From the NCBI RefSeq assembly GCF_019925205.1, contig NC_083562.1, positions 24,056,001-24,120,000 of the forward strand: DNA of 64,000 nt. The letters are read 5' to 3'. The position numbers and the translations under genes are program-made. The notes below the pieces were generated by a model, which saw only the letters and a list, made by a program, of their open reading frames with translations, ran no database searches and was not told where the DNA came from. The stretch comes from Metopolophium dirhodum (lineage: Eukaryota > Arthropoda > Insecta > Hemiptera > Aphididae). Positions within the stretch are counted from its first letter, which is position 1. Every line of letters begins with the position of its first letter. Of the stretch, positions 24,774 through 40,030 are shown one piece after another.

Positions 24774-26668
24774 TGAAATTGACGGAGGGTGTTGGCGCCC
24801 GCAGGCAAATGCATTTTAGGAAACCAAAAAAAAATTTTGAAAAAATTTAACTGTATGATTACACTTTACAAAGTACAAACTAAAATGCCCAGAATATTAA
24901 ACAAAAAAACTATTCAAAATATTTAGTTCATTATAGAATGATTATTCGTAGGGCACTAAGTTATCGATTTTCAAGTCAATACAAAAAAAATTCAACTAGA
25001 GTAACATTACTAAAAAAAAAAAAAAAAATTGAAAGAGGGTGTTGGCGCCCGCAGGCAAATGCATTTTAGGAAAACAAAAAAAATTTTTGAAAAATTTTAA
25101 CTGTAGGAATACACATAACAAAGTACAAACTAAAATGCCCAGAATATTAAACAGAAAAAACTATTCAAAATATTTATTTCATAAAACAACGATTATTCAA
25201 GGGTACCCAATTGTCAATGTTTAAAATTTGGCTAGAGGTTAAATCCTAAAAAAAAAATTGAAAGAGGGTGTTGGCCCGCAGGCAAATGCATTTTAGGAAA
25301 CCAAAAAAAAATTTAACTGTATGATTACACATTACAAAGTACAAACTAAAATGCCCAGAATATTAAACAAAAAAACTATTCAAAATATTTAGTTCATTAT
25401 AGAATGATTAATCATAGGGCACCAAGTTATCAATTTTCAAGTCAATACAAAATATTCGACTATAGTTACATTACTAAAAAAAAAAAATTGAAGGAGGGTG
25501 TTGGAGCCTGCAGGCAAATGCATTTTAGGAAACCAAATAAAAATTATGAAAAAATTTAACTGTATGATTACACTTTACAAAGTACAAACTAAAATGCCCA
25601 GAATATTAAACAGAAAAAACTATTCAAAATATTTATTTCATAAAACAACGATTATTCAAGGGTACCCAATTGTCAATGTTTAAAATATAGCTAGAGGTTA
25701 AATCCTAAAAAAAAAATTGAAAGAGGGTGTTGGCGCCCGCAGGCAAATGCATTTTAGGAAACCAAAAAAAAATTTTGAAAAAATTTAACTGTATGATTAC
25801 ACTTTACAAAGTACAAACTAAAATGCCCAGAATATTAAACAAAAAAACTATTCAAAATATTTAGTTCATTATAGAATGATTATTCGTAGGGCACTAAGTT
25901 ATCGATTTTCAAGTCAATACAAAATATTCAACTAGAGTTACATTACTAAAAATAAAATTTGAAGGAGGGTGTTGGAGCCCGCAGGCAAATGCATTTTAGG
26001 AAACCAAAAAAAAATTTTGAAAAAATTTAACTGTATGATTACACTTTACAAAGTACAAACTAAAATGCCCAGAATATTAAACAGAAAAAACTATTCAAAA
26101 TATTTAGTTCATTATAGAATGATTATTCGTAGGGCACTAAGTTATCGATTTTCAAGTCAATACAAAAAATTCAACTAGAGTTACATAACAAAAAAAAAAA
26201 TTTGAAAGAGTGTTTGGAGCCTGCAAGCAAATGCATTTTAGGAAAACAAAAAAAAATTTTGAAAACATTTAACTGAATGATTACACATTACAAAGTACAA
26301 ACTAAAATGCCCAGAATATTAAACAAAAAAACTATTCAAAATATTTAGTTCATTATAGAATGATTAATCATAGGGCACCAAGTTATCAATTTTCAAGTCA
26401 ATACAAAATATTCGACTATAGTTACATTACTAAAAAAAAAAAAATTGAAGGAGGGTGTTGGAGCCTGCACGCAAATGCATTTTAGGAAACCAAATAAAAA
26501 TTTTGAAAAAATTTAACTGTAGGAATACACATAACAAAGTACAAACTAAAATGCCCAGAATATTAAACTGAAAAAACTATTCAAAATATTTATTTCATAA
26601 AACAACGTATATTCAAGGGTACCCAATCGTCAATGTTTAAAATTTGGCTAGAGGTTAAATCCTAAAAA
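24774..26668 (+). repeat. Domain 3 HOR, copy 5, changing into domain 4 (8 monomers)
   Basis: It starts as copies 3 and 4. Its fourth monomer is a chimera (AAATAAAAATTATG head with GTATGATTACACTTTAC). The sixth, GAGCCCGCAGG, takes an A tail. The last two are GAAAACATTTAACTGAATG A and CTGCACGCAAATG B with ACGTATATTC and CAATCGTC. These last variants are hallmarks of domain 4. Confidence 0.82.
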
Positions 26669-29600
26669 TGAAATTGACGGAGGGTGTTGGCGCCCGCAGG
26701 CAAATGCATTTTAGGAAACCAAAAAAAAATTTTGAAAAAATTTAACTGTATGATTACACATTACAAAGTATAAACTAAAATGCCCAGAATATTAAACAAA
26801 AAAACTATTCAAAATATTTAGTTCATTATAGAATGATTAATCATAGGGCACCAAGTTATCAATTTTCAAGTCAATACAAAATATTCGACTATAGTTACAT
26901 TACTAAAAAAAAAAAATTGAAGGAGGGTGTTGGAGCCTGCAGGCAAATGCATTTTAGGAAACCAAATAAAAATTATGAAAAAATTTAACTGTAGGAATAC
27001 ACATAACAAAGTACAAACTAAAATGCCCAGAATATTAAACTGAAAAAACTATTCAAAATATTTATTTCATAAAACAACGATTATTCAAGGGTACCCAATT
27101 GTCAATGTTTAAAATATAGCTAGAGGTTAAATCCTAAAAAAAAAATTGAAAGAGGGTGTTGGCGCCCGCAGGCAAATGCATTTTAGGAAACCAAAAAAAA
27201 ATTTTGAAAAAATTTAACTGTATGATTACACTTTACAAAGTACAAACTAAAATGCCCAGAATATTAAACAAAAAAACTATTCAAAATATTTAGTTCATTA
27301 TAGAATGATTATTCGTAGGGCACTAAGTTATCGATTTTCAAGTCAATACAAAATATTCAACTAGAGTTACATTACTAAAAATAAAATTTGAAGGAGGGTG
27401 TTGGAGCCCGCAGGCAAATGCATTTTAGGAAACCAAAAAAAAATTTTGAAAAAATTTAACTGTATGATTACACTTTACAAAGTACAAACTAAAATGCCCA
27501 GAATATTAAACAGAAAAAACTATTCAAAATATTTAGTTCATTATAGAATGATTATTCGTAGGGCACTAAGTTATCGATTTTCAAGTCAATACAAAAAATT
27601 CAACTAGAGTTACATAACAAAAAAAAAAATTTGAAAGAGTGTTTAGAGCCTGCAAGCAAATGCATTTTAGGAAAACAAAAAAAAATTTTGAAAACATTTA
27701 ACTGAATGATTACACATTACAAAGTACAAACTAAAATGCCCAGAATATTAAACAAAAAAACTATTCAAAATATTTAGTTCATTATAGAATGATTAATCAT
27801 AGGGCACCAAGTTTTCAATTTTCAAGTCAATACAAAATATTCGACTAGAGTTACATTACTAAAAAAAAAATATTGAAGGAGGGTGTTGGAGCCCGCAGGC
27901 AAATGCAGTTTAGGAAACCAAAAAAAAATTTTGAAAAAATTTAACTGTATGATTACACTTTACAAAGTACAAACTAAAATGCCCAGAATATTAAACAAAA
28001 AAACTATTCAAAATATTTATTTCATAAAACAACGATTATTCAAGGGTACCCAATTGTCAATGTTTAAAATTTGGCTAGAGGTTAAATCCTAAAAATGAAA
28101 TTGACGGAGGGTGTTGGCGCCCGCAGGCAAATGCATTTTAGGAAACCAAAAAAAAATTTTGAAAAAATTTAACTGTATGATTACACTTTACAAAGTACAA
28201 ACTAAAATGCCCAGAATATTAAACAGAAAAAACTATTCAAAATATTTAGTTCATTATAGAATGATTATTCGTAGGGCACTAAGTTATCGATTTTCAAGTC
28301 AATACAAAAAATTCAACTAGAGTTACATAACGAAAAAAAAAATTTGAAAGAGTGTTTGGAGCCTGCAAGCAAATGCATTTTAGGAAAACAAAAAAAAATT
28401 TTGAAAACATTTAACTGAATGATTACACATTACAAAGTACAAACTAAAATGTTCAGAATATTAAACAAAAAAACTATTCAAAATATTTAGTTCATTATAG
28501 AATGATTAATCATAGGGCACCAAGTTATCAATTTTCAAGTCAATACAAAATATTCGACTATAGTTACATTACTAAAAAAAAAAAATTGAAGGAGGGTGTT
28601 GGAGCCTGCACGCAAATGCATTTTAGGAAACCAAATAAAAATTTTGAAAAAATTTAACTGTAGGAATACACATAACAAAGTTCAAACTAAAATGCCCAGA
28701 ATATTAAACTGAAAAAACTATTCAAAATATTTATTTCATAAAACAACGTATATTCAAGGGTACCCAATCGTCAATGTTTAAAATTTGGCTAGAGGTTAAA
28801 TCCTAAAAATGAAATTGACGGAGGGTGTTGGCGCCTGCAGGCAAATGCATTTTAGGAAACCAAAAAAAAATTTTGAAAAAATTTAACTGTATGATTACAC
28901 TTTACAAAGTACAAACTAAAATGCCCAGAATATTAAACAAAAAAACTATTCAAAATATTTAGTTCATTATAGAATGATTAATCATAGGGCACCAAGTTAT
29001 CAATTTTCAAGTCAATACAAAATATTCGACTATAGTTACATTACTAAAAAAAAAAAATTGAAGGAGGGTGTTGGAGCCTGCAGGCAAATGCATTTTAGGA
29101 AACCAAATAAAAATTATGAAAAAATTTAACTGTAGGAATACACATAACAAAGTACAAACTAAAATGCCCAGAATATTAAACTGAAAAAACTATTCAAAAT
29201 ATTTATTTCATAAAACAACGATTATTCAAGGGTACTCAATTGTCAATGTTTAAAATTTGGCTAGAGGTTAAATCCTAAAAATGAAATTGACGGAGGGTGT
29301 TGGCGCCCGCAGGCAAATGCATTTTAGGAAACCAAAAAAAAATTTTGAAAAAATTTAACTGTATGATAACACATTACAATGTACAAACTAAAATGCCCAG
29401 AAAATTAAACAAAAAAACTATTCAAAATATTTAGTTCATTATAGAATGATTATTCGTAGGGCACTAAGTTATCGATTTTCAAGTCAATACAAAAAATTCA
29501 ACTAGAGTTACATAACAAAAAAAAAAATTTGAAAGAGTGTTTGGAGCCTGCAAGCAAATGCATTTTAGGAAAACAAAAAAAAATTTTGAAAACATTTAAC

Positions 29601-31647
29601 TGAATGATTACACATTACAAAGTACAAACTAAAATGCCCAGAATATTAAACAAAAAAACTATTCAAAATATTTAGTTCATTATAGAATGATTAATCATAG
29701 GGCACCAAGTTATCAATTTTCAAGTCAATACAAAATATTCGACTATAGTTACATTACTAAAAAAAAAAAATTGAAGGAGGGTGTTGGAGCCTGCACGCAA
29801 ATGCATTTTAGGAAACCAAATAAAAATTTTGAAAAAATTTAACTGTAGGAATACACATAACAATGTACAAACTAAAATGCCCAGAATATTAAACTGAAAA
29901 AACTATTCAAAATATTTATTTCATAAAACAACGTATATTCAAGGGTACCCAATCGTCAATGTTTAAAATTTGGCTAGAGGTTAAATCCTAAAAATGAAAT
30001 TGACGGAGGGTGTTGGCGCCCGCAGGCAAATGCATTTTAGGAAACCAAAAAAAAATTTTGAAAAAATTTAACTGTATGATTACACATTACAAAGTATAAA
30101 CTAAAATGCCCAGAATATTAAACAAAAAAACTATTCAAAATATTTAGTTCATTATAGAATGATTATTCGTAGGGCACTAAGTTATCGATTTTCAAGTCAA
30201 TACAAAAAATTCAACTAGAGTTACATAACAAAAACAAAAATTTGAAAGAGTATTTGGAGCCTGCAAGCAAATGCATTTTAGGAAAACAAAAAAAAATTTT
30301 GAAAACATTTAACTGTATGATTACACATTACAAAGTATAAACTAAAATGCCCAGAATATTAAACAAAAAAACTATTCAAAATATTTAGTTCATTATAGAA
30401 TGATTATTCGTAGGGCACTAAGTTATCGATTTTCAAGTCAATACAAAATATTCAACTAGAGTTACATTACTAAAAATAAAAATTGAAGGAGGGTGTTGGA
30501 GCCCGCAGGCAAATGCATTTTAGGAAACCAAAAAAAATTTTCGAAAAATTTTACTGTAGGAATACACATAACAAAGTACAAACTAAAATGCCCAGAATAT
30601 TAAACAGAAAAAACTATTCAAAATATTTATTTCATAAAACAACGATTATTCAAGTGTACCCAATTGTCAATGTTTAAAATTTGGCTAGAGGTTAAATCCT
30701 AAAAAAAAAATTGAAAGAGGGTGTTGGCGCCCGCAGGCAAATGCATTTTAGGAAACCAAAAAAAAATTTTGAAAAAATTTAACTGTATGATTACACATTA
30801 CAAAGTACAAACTAAAATGCCCAGAATATTAAACAAAAAAACTATTCAAAATATTTATTTCATAAAACAACGATTATTCAAGGGTACCCAATTGTCAATG
30901 TTTAAAATTTGGCTAGAGGTTAAATCCTAAAAATGAAATTGACGGAGGGTGTTGGCGCCCGCAGGCAAATGCATTTTAGGAAACCAAAAAAAAATTTTGA
31001 AAAAATTTAACTGTATGATTACACTTTACAAAGTACAAACTAAAATGCCCAGAATATTAAACAGAAAAAACTATTCAAAATATTTAGTTCATTATAGAAT
31101 GATTATTCGTAGGGCACTAAGTTATCGATTTTCAAGTCAATACAAAAAATTCAACTAGAGTTACATAACAAAAAAAAAAATTTGAAAGAGTGTTTGGAGC
31201 CTGCAAGCAAATGCATTTTAGGAAAACAAAAAAAAATTTTGAAAACATTTAACTGAATGATTACACATTACAAAGTACAAACTAAAATGCCCAGAATATT
31301 AAACAAAAAAACTATTCAAAATATTTAGTTCATTATAGAATGATTAATCATAGGGCACCAAGTTATCAATTTTCAAGTCAATACAAAATATTCGACTATA
31401 GTTACATTACTAAAAAAAAAAAATTGAAGGAGGGTGTTGGAGCCTGCACGCAAATGCATTTTAGGAAACCAAATAAAAATTTTGAAAAAATTTAACTGTA
31501 GGAATACACATAACAAAGTACAAACTAAAATGCCCAGAATATTAAACTGAAAAAACTATTCAAAATATTTATTTCATAAAACAACGTATATTCAAGGGTA
31601 CCCAATCGTCAATGTTTAAAATTTGGCTAGAGGTTAAATCCTAAAAA
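26669..31647 (+). repeat. Domain 4 long HOR, copy 1 (21 monomers, 4,979 bp)
   Basis: It starts with a TGAAATTGACGG monomer carrying AAAGTATAAAC in the core. Private markers include GAAAACATTTAACTGAATG, CTGCACGCAAATG, ACGTATATTC, GAGTATTTGG, CCAGAAAATTAAAC and CAAGTGTACCC. The next copy is in exact register (for example 27398 matches 32377) until it loses a block. Confidence 0.88.
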
Positions 31648-34600
31648 TGAAATTGACGGAGGGTGTTGGCGCCCGCAGGCAAATGCATTTTAGGAAACCA
31701 AAAAAAAATTTTGAAAAAATTTAACTGTATGATTACACATTACAAAGTATAAACTAAAATGCCCAGAATATTAAACAAAAAAACTATTCAAAATATTTAG
31801 TTCATTATAGAATGATTAATCATAGGGCACCAAGTTATCAATTTTCAAGTCAATACAAAATATTCGACTATAGTTACATTACTAAAAAAAAAAAATTGAA
31901 GGAGGGTGTTGGAGCCTGCAGGCAAATGCATTTTAGGAAACCAAATAAAAATTATGAAAAAATTTAACTGTAGGAATACACATAACAAAGTACAAACTAA
32001 AATGCCCAGAATATTAAACTGAAAAAACTATTCAAAATATTTATTTCATAAAACAACGATTATTCAAGGGTACCCAATTGTCAATGTTTAAAATATAGCT
32101 AGAGGTTAAATCCTAAAAAAAAAATTGAAAGAGGGTGTTGGCGCCCGCAGGCAAATGCATTTTAGGAAACCAAAAAAAAATTTTGAAAAAATTTAACTGT
32201 ATGATTACACTTTACAAAGTACAAACTAAAATGCCCAGAATATTAAACAAAAAAACTATTCAAAATATTTAGTTCATTATAGAATGATTATTCGTAGGGC
32301 ACTAAGTTATCGATTTTCAAGTCAATACAAAATATTCAACTAGAGTTACATTACTAAAAATAAAATTTGAAGGAGGGTGTTGGAGCCCGCAGGCAAATGC
32401 ATTTTAGGAAACCAAAAAAAAATTTTGAAAAAATTTAACTGTATGATTACACTTTACAAAGTACAAACTAAAATGCCCAGAATATTAAACAGAAAAAACT
32501 ATTCAAAATATTTAGTTCATTATAGAATGATTATTCGTAGGGCACTAAGTTATCGATTTTCAAGTCAATACAAAAAATTCAACTAGAGTTACATAACAAA
32601 AAAAAAAATTTGAAAGAGTGTTTGGAGCCTGCAAGCAAATGCATTTTAGGAAAACAAAAAAAAATTTTGAAAACATTTAACTGAATGATTACACATTACA
32701 AAGTACAAACTAAAATGCCCAGAATATTAAACAAAAAAACTATTCAAAATATTTAGTTCATTATAGAATGATTAATCATAGGGCACCAAGTTTTCAATTT
32801 TCAAGTCAATACAAAATATTCGACTAGAGTTACATTACTAAAAAAAAAATATTGAAGGAGGGTGTTGGAGCCCGCAGGCAAATGCAGTTTAGGAAACCAA
32901 AAAAAAATTTTGAAAAAATTTAACTGTATGATTACACTTTACAAAGTACAAACTAAAATGCCCAGAATATTAAACAAAAAAACTATTCAAAATATTTATT
33001 TCATAAAACAACGATTATTCAAGGGTACCCAATTGTCAATGTTTAAAATTTGGCTAGAGGTTAAATCCTAAAAATGAAATTGACGGAGGGTGTTGGCGCC
33101 CGCAGGCAAATGCATTTTAGGAAACCAAAAAAAAATTTTGAAAAAATTTAACTGTATGATTACACATTACAATGTACAAACTAAAATGCCCAGAATATTA
33201 AACAAAAAAACTATTCAAAATATTTATTTCATAAAACAACGATTATTCAAGGGTACCCAATTGTCAATGTTTAAAATTTGGCTAGAGGTTAAATCCTAAA
33301 AATGAAATTGACGGAGGGTGTTGGCGCCCGCAGGCAAATGCATTTTAGGAAACCAAAAAAAAATTTTGAAAAAATTTAACTGTATGATAACACATTACAA
33401 TGTACAAACTAAAATGCCCAGAAAATTAAACAAAAAAACTATTCAAAATATTTAGTTCATTATAGAATGATTATTCGTAGGGCACTAAGTTATCGATTTT
33501 CAAGTCAATACAAAAAATTCAACTAGAGTTACATAACAAAAAAAAAAATTTGAAAGAGTGTTTGGAGCCTGCAAGCAAATGCATTTTAGGAAAACAAAAA
33601 AAAATTTTGAAAACATTTAACTGAATGATTACACATTACAAAGTACAAACTAAAATGCCCAGAATATTAAACAAAAAAACTATTCAAAATATTTAGTTCA
33701 TTATAGAATGATTAATCATAGGGCACCAAGTTATCAATTTTCAAGTCAATACAAAATATTCGACTATAGTTACATTACTAAAAAAAAAAAATTGAAGGAG
33801 GGTGTTGGAGCCTGCACGCAAATGCATTTTAGGAAACCAAATAAAAATTTTGAAAAAATTTAACTGTAGGAATACACATAACAATGTACAAACTAAAATG
33901 CCCAGAATATTAAACTGAAAAAACTATTCAAAATATTTATTTCATAAAACAACGTATATTCAAGGGTACCCAATCGTCAATGTTTAAAATTTGGCTAGAG
34001 GTTAAATCCTAAAAATGAAATTGACGGAGGGTGTTGGCGCCCGCAGGCAAATGCATTTTAGGAAACCAAAAAAAAATTTTGAAAAAATTTAACTGTATGA
34101 TTACACATTACAAAGTATAAACTAAAATGCCCAGAATATTAAACAAAAAAACTATTCAAAATATTTAGTTCATTATAGAATGATTATTCGTAGGGCACTA
34201 AGTTATCGATTTTCAAGTCAATACAAAAAATTCAACTAGAGTTACATAACAAAAACAAAAATTTGAAAGAGTATTTGGAGCCTGCAAGCAAATGCATTTT
34301 AGGAAAACAAAAAAAAATTTTGAAAACATTTAACTGTATGATTACACATTACAAAGTATAAACTAAAATGCCCAGAATATTAAACAAAAAAACTATTCAA
34401 AATATTTAGTTCATTATAGAATGATTATTCGTAGGGCACTAAGTTATCGATTTTCAAGTCAATACAAAATATTCAACTAGAGTTACATTACTAAAAATAA
34501 AAATTGAAGGAGGGTGTTGGAGCCCGCAGGCAAATGCATTTTAGGAAACCAAAAAAAATTTTCGAAAAATTTTACTGTAGGAATACACATAACAAAGTAC

Positions 34601-35669
34601 AAACTAAAATGCCCAGAATATTAAACAGAAAAAACTATTCAAAATATTTATTTCATAAAACAACGATTATTCAAGTGTACCCAATTGTCAATGTTTAAAA
34701 TTTGGCTAGAGGTTAAATCCTAAAAAAAAAAATTGAAAGAGGGTGTTGGCGCCCGCAGGCAAATGCATTTTAGGAAACCAAAAAAAAATTTTGAAAAAAT
34801 TTAACTGTATGATTACACATTACAAAGTACAAACTAAAATGCCCAGAATATTAAACAAAAAAACTATTCAAAATATTTATTTCATAAAACAACGATTATT
34901 CAAGGGTACCCAATTGTCAATGTTTAAAATTTGGCTAGAGGTTAAATCCTAAAAATGAAATTGACGGAGGGTGTTGGCGCCCGCAGGCAAATGCATTTTA
35001 GGAAACCAAAAAAAAATTTTGAAAAAATTTAACTGTATGATTACACTTTACAAAGTACAAACTAAAATGCCCAGAATATTAAACAGAAAAAACTATTCAA
35101 AATATTTAGTTCATTATAGAATGATTATTCGTAGGGCACTAAGTTATCGATTTTCAAGTCAATACAAAAAATTCAACTAGAGTTACATAACAAAAAAAAA
35201 AATTAGAAAGAGTGTTTGGAGCCTGCAAGCAAATGCATTTTAGGAAAACAAAAAAAAATTTTGAAAACATTTAACTGAATGATTACACATTACAAAGTAC
35301 AAACTAAAATGCCCAGAATATTAAACAAAAAAACTATTCAAAATATTTAGTTCATTATAGAATGATTAATCATAGGGCACCAAGTTATCAATTTTCAAGT
35401 CAATACAAAATATTCGACTATAGTTACATTACTAAAAAAAAAAAATTGAAGGAGGGTGTTGGAGCCTGCACGCAAATGCATTTTAGGAAACCAAATAAAA
35501 ATTTTGAAAAAATTTAATTGTAGGAATACACATAACAAAGTTCAAACTAAAATGCCCAGAATATTAAACTGAAAAAACTATTCAAAATATTTATTTCATA
35601 AAACAACGTATATTCAAGGGTACCCAATCGTCAATGTTTAAAATTTGGCTAGAGGTTAAATCCTAAAAA
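31648..35669 (+). repeat. Domain 4 long HOR, copy 2 (4,022 bp, four monomers lost)
   Basis: In register with copy 1 at offset 4,979 up to about 33160, then at offset 4,021-4,022 from about 33250. About 957 bp, or four monomers, of copy 1 are therefore absent. The joint falls in the monomer at about 33077-33300, which has an unusual combination: GATTACACATTACAATGTAC with a B tail. Confidence 0.87.
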
Positions 35670-38600
35670 TGAAATTGACGGAGGGTGTTGGCGCCCGCAG
35701 GCAAATGCATTTTAGGAAACCAAAAAAAAATTTTGAAAAAATTTAACTGTATGATTACACATTACAAAGTATAAACTAAAATGCCCAGAATATTAAACAA
35801 AAAAACTATTCAAAATATTTAGTTCATTATAGAATGATTATTCGTAGGGCACTAAGTTATCGATTTTCAAGTCAATACAAAAAATTCAACTAGAGTTACA
35901 TAACAAAAACAAAAATTTGAAAGAGTATTTGGAGCCTGCAAGCAAATGCATTTTAGGAAAACAAAAAAAAATTTTGAAAAAATTTAACTGTAGGAATACA
36001 CATGACAAAATACAAACTAAAATGCCCAGAATATTAAACAAAAAAACTATTCAAAATATTTAGTTCATTATAGAATGATTAATCATAGGGCACCAAGTTT
36101 TCAATTTTCAAGTCAATACAAAATATTCGACTAGAGTTACATTACTAAAAAAAAAATATTAAAGGAGGGTGTTGGAGCCTGCAGGCAAATGCATTTTAGG
36201 AAACCAAAAATAAATTTTGAAAAAATTTAACTGTATGATTACACATTACAAAGTACAAACTAAAATGCCCAGAATATTAAACTGAAAAAACTATTCAAAA
36301 TATTTATTTCATAAAACAACGATTATTCAAGGGTACCCAATTGTCAATGTTTAAAATTTGGCTAGAGGTTAAATCCTAAAAATGAAATTGACGGAGGGTG
36401 TTGGCGCCTGCAGGCAAATGCATTTTAGGAAACCAAAAAAAAATTTTGAAAAAATTTAACTGTATGATTACACTTTACAAAGTACAAACTAAAATGCCCA
36501 GAATATTAAACAAAAAAACTATTCAAAATATTTAGTTCATTATAGAATGATTAATCATAGGGCACCAAGTTATCAATTTTCAAGTCAATACAAAATATTC
36601 GACTATAGTTACATTACTAAAAAAAAAAAATTGAAGGAGGGTGTTGGAGCCTGCAGGCAAATGCATTTTAGGAAACCAAATAAAAATTATGAAAAAATTT
36701 AACTGTAGGAATACACATAACAAAGTACAAACTAAAATGCCCAGAATATTAAACTGAAAAAACTATTCAAAATATTTATTTCATAAAACAACGATTATTC
36801 AAGGGTACTCAATTGTCAATGTTTAAAATTTGGCTAGAGGTTAAATCCTAAAAATGAAATTGACGGAGGGTGTTGGCGCCCGCAGGCAAATGCATTTTAG
36901 GAAACCAAAAAAAAATTTTGAAAAAATTTAACTGTATGATAACACATTACAATGTACAAACTAAAATGCCCAGAATATTAAACAAAAAAACTATTCAAAA
37001 TATTTAGTTCATTATAGAATGATTATTCGTAGGGCACTAAGTTATCGATTTTCAAGTCAATACAAAATATTCGACTATAGTTACATTACTAAAAAAAAAA
37101 AATTGAAGGAGGGTGTTGGAGCCTGCAGGCAAATGCATTTTAGGAAACCAAATAAAAATTATGAAAAAATTTAACTGTAGGAATACACATAACAAAGTAC
37201 AAACTAAAATGCCCAGAATATTAAACAAAAAAACTATTCAAAATATTTAGTTCATTATAGAATGATTATTCGTAGGGCACTAAGTTATTGATTTTCAAGT
37301 CAATACAAAAAATTCAACTAGAGTTACATGACAAAAAAAAAAAATTTGAAAGAGTGTTTGGAGCCTGCAGGCAAATGCATTTTAGGAAAACAAAAAAAAA
37401 TTTTGAAAAAATATAACTGTATGATTACACATTACAAAGTACAAACTAAAATGCCCAGAATATTAAACAAAAAAACTATTCAAAATATTTAGTTCATTAT
37501 AGAATGATTAATCATAGGGCACCAAGTTTTCAGTTTTCAAGTCAATACAAAATATTCGACTAGAGTTACATTACTAAAAAAAAAATATTAAAGGAGGGTG
37601 TTGGAGCCTGCAGGCAAATGCATTTTAGGAAACCAAAAATAAATTTTGAAAAAATTTAACTGTATGATTACACATTACAAAGTACAAACTAAAATGCCCA
37701 GAATATTAAACTGAAAAAACTATTCAAAATATTTATTTCATAAAACAACGATTATTCAAGGGTACCCAATTGTCAATGTTTAAAATTTGGCTAGAGGTTA
37801 AATCCTAAAAATGAAATTGACGGAGGGTGTTGGCGCCCGCAGGCAAATTCATTTTAGGAAACCAAAAAAAATTTTTGAAAAAATTTAACTGTATGATTAC
37901 ACTTTACAAAGTACAAACTAAAATGCCCAGAATATTAAACAAAAAAACTATTCAAAATATTTAGTTCATTATAGAATGATTATTCGTAGGGCACTAAGTT
38001 ATCGATTTTCAAGTCAATACAAAAAAAATTCAACTAGAGTAACATTACTAAAAAAAAAAAAAAAAATTGAAAGAGGGTGTTGGCGCCCGCAGGCAAATGC
38101 ATTTTAGGAAAACAAAAAAAATTTTTGAAAAATTTTAACTGTAGGAATACACATAACAAAGTACAAACTAAAATGCCCAGAATTTTAAACAGAAAAAACT
38201 ATTCAAAATATTTATTTCATAAAACAACGATTATTCAAGGGTACCCAATTGTCAATGTTTAAAATTTAGCTAGAGGTTAAATCCTAAAAAAAAAATTGAA
38301 AGAGGGTGTTGGCCCGCAGGCAAATGCATTTTAGGAAACCAAAAAAAAATTTAACTGTATGATTACACATTACAAAGTACAAACTAAAATGCCCAGAATA
38401 TTAAACAAAAAAACTATTCAAAATATTTAGTTCATTATAGAATGATTATTCGTAGGGCACTAAGTTATCGATTTTCAAGTCAATACAAAAAATTCAACTA
38501 GAGTTACATAACAAAAACAAAAATTTGAAAGAGTATTTGGAGCCTGCAAGCAAATGCATTTTAGGAAAACAAAAAAAAATTTTGAAAACATTTAACTGTA

Positions 38601-39930
38601 TGATTACACATTACAAAGTATAAACTAAAATGCCCAGAATATTAAACAAAAAAACTATTCAAAATATTTAGTTCATTATAGAATGATTATTCGTAGGGCA
38701 CTAAGTTATCGATTTTCAAGTCAATACAAAATATTCAACTAGAGTTACATTACTAAAAATAAAAATTGAAGGAGGGTGTTGGAGCCCGCAGGCAAATGCA
38801 TTTTAGGAAACCAAAAAAAATTTTCGAAAAATTTTACTGTAGGAATACACATAACAAAGTACAAACTAAAATGCCCAGAATATTAAACAGAAAAAACTAT
38901 TCAAAATATTTATTTCATAAAACAACGATTATTCAAGTGTACCCAATTGTCAATGTTTAAAATTTGGCTAGAGGTTAAATCCTAAAAAAAAAATTGAAAG
39001 AGGGTGTTGGCGCCCGCAGGCAAATGCATTTTAGGAAACCAAAAAAAAATTTTGAAAAAATTTAACTGTATGATTACACATTACAAAGTACAAACTAAAA
39101 TGCCCAGAATATTAAACAAAAAAACTATTCAAAATATTTATTTCATAAAACAACGATTATTCAAGGGTACCCAATTGTCAATGTTTAAAATTTGGCTAGA
39201 GGTTAAATCCTAAAAATGAAATTGACGGAGGGTGTTGGCGCCCGCAGGCAAATGCATTTTAGGAAACCAAAAAAAAATTTTGAAAAAATTTAACTGTATG
39301 ATTACACTTTACAAAGTACAAACTAAAATGCCCAGAATATTAAACAGAAAAAACTATTCAAAATATTTAGTTCATTATAGAATGATTATTCGTAGGGCAC
39401 TAAGTTATCGATTTTCAAGTCAATACAAAAAATTCAACTAGAGTTACATAACAAAAAAAAAAATTTGAAAGAGTGTTTGGAGCCTGCAAGCAAATGCATT
39501 TTAGGAAAACAAAAAAAAATTTTGAAAACATTTAACTGAATGATTACACATTACAAAGTACAAACTAAAATGCCCAGAATATTAAACAAAAAAACTATTC
39601 AAAATATTTAGTTCATTATAGAATGATTAATCATAGGGCACCAAGTTATCAATTTTCAAGTCAATACAAAATATTCGACTATAGTTACATTACTAAAAAA
39701 AAAAAATTGAAGGAGGGTGTTGGAGCCTGCACGCAAATGCATTTTAGGAAACCAAATAAAAATTTTGAAAAAATTTAACTGTAGGAATACACATAACAAA
39801 GTTCAAACTAAAATGCCCAGAATATTAAACTGAAAAAACTATTCAAAATATTTATTTCATAAAACAACGTATATTCAAGGGTACCCAATCGTCAATGTTT
39901 AAAATTTGGCTAGAGGTTAAATCCTAAAAA
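35670..39930 (+). repeat. Domain 4 long HOR, copy 3 (18 monomers, 4,261 bp)
   Basis: It starts with the same AAAGTATAAAC monomer and ends with the same CAAGTGTACCC, GAAAACATTTAACTGAATG and CTGCACGC series. Its middle (about 35990-38290) is built from domain 1 type monomers, including the AAATTCATTTTAGG head and the 'ATTAAAGGAGGG' head. Confidence 0.86.
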
Positions 39931-40030
39931 TGAAATTGACGGAGGGTGTTGGCGCCCGCAGGCAAATGCATTTTAGGAAACCAAAAAAAAATTTTGAAAA
40001 AATTTAACTGTATGATTACACATTACAAAG

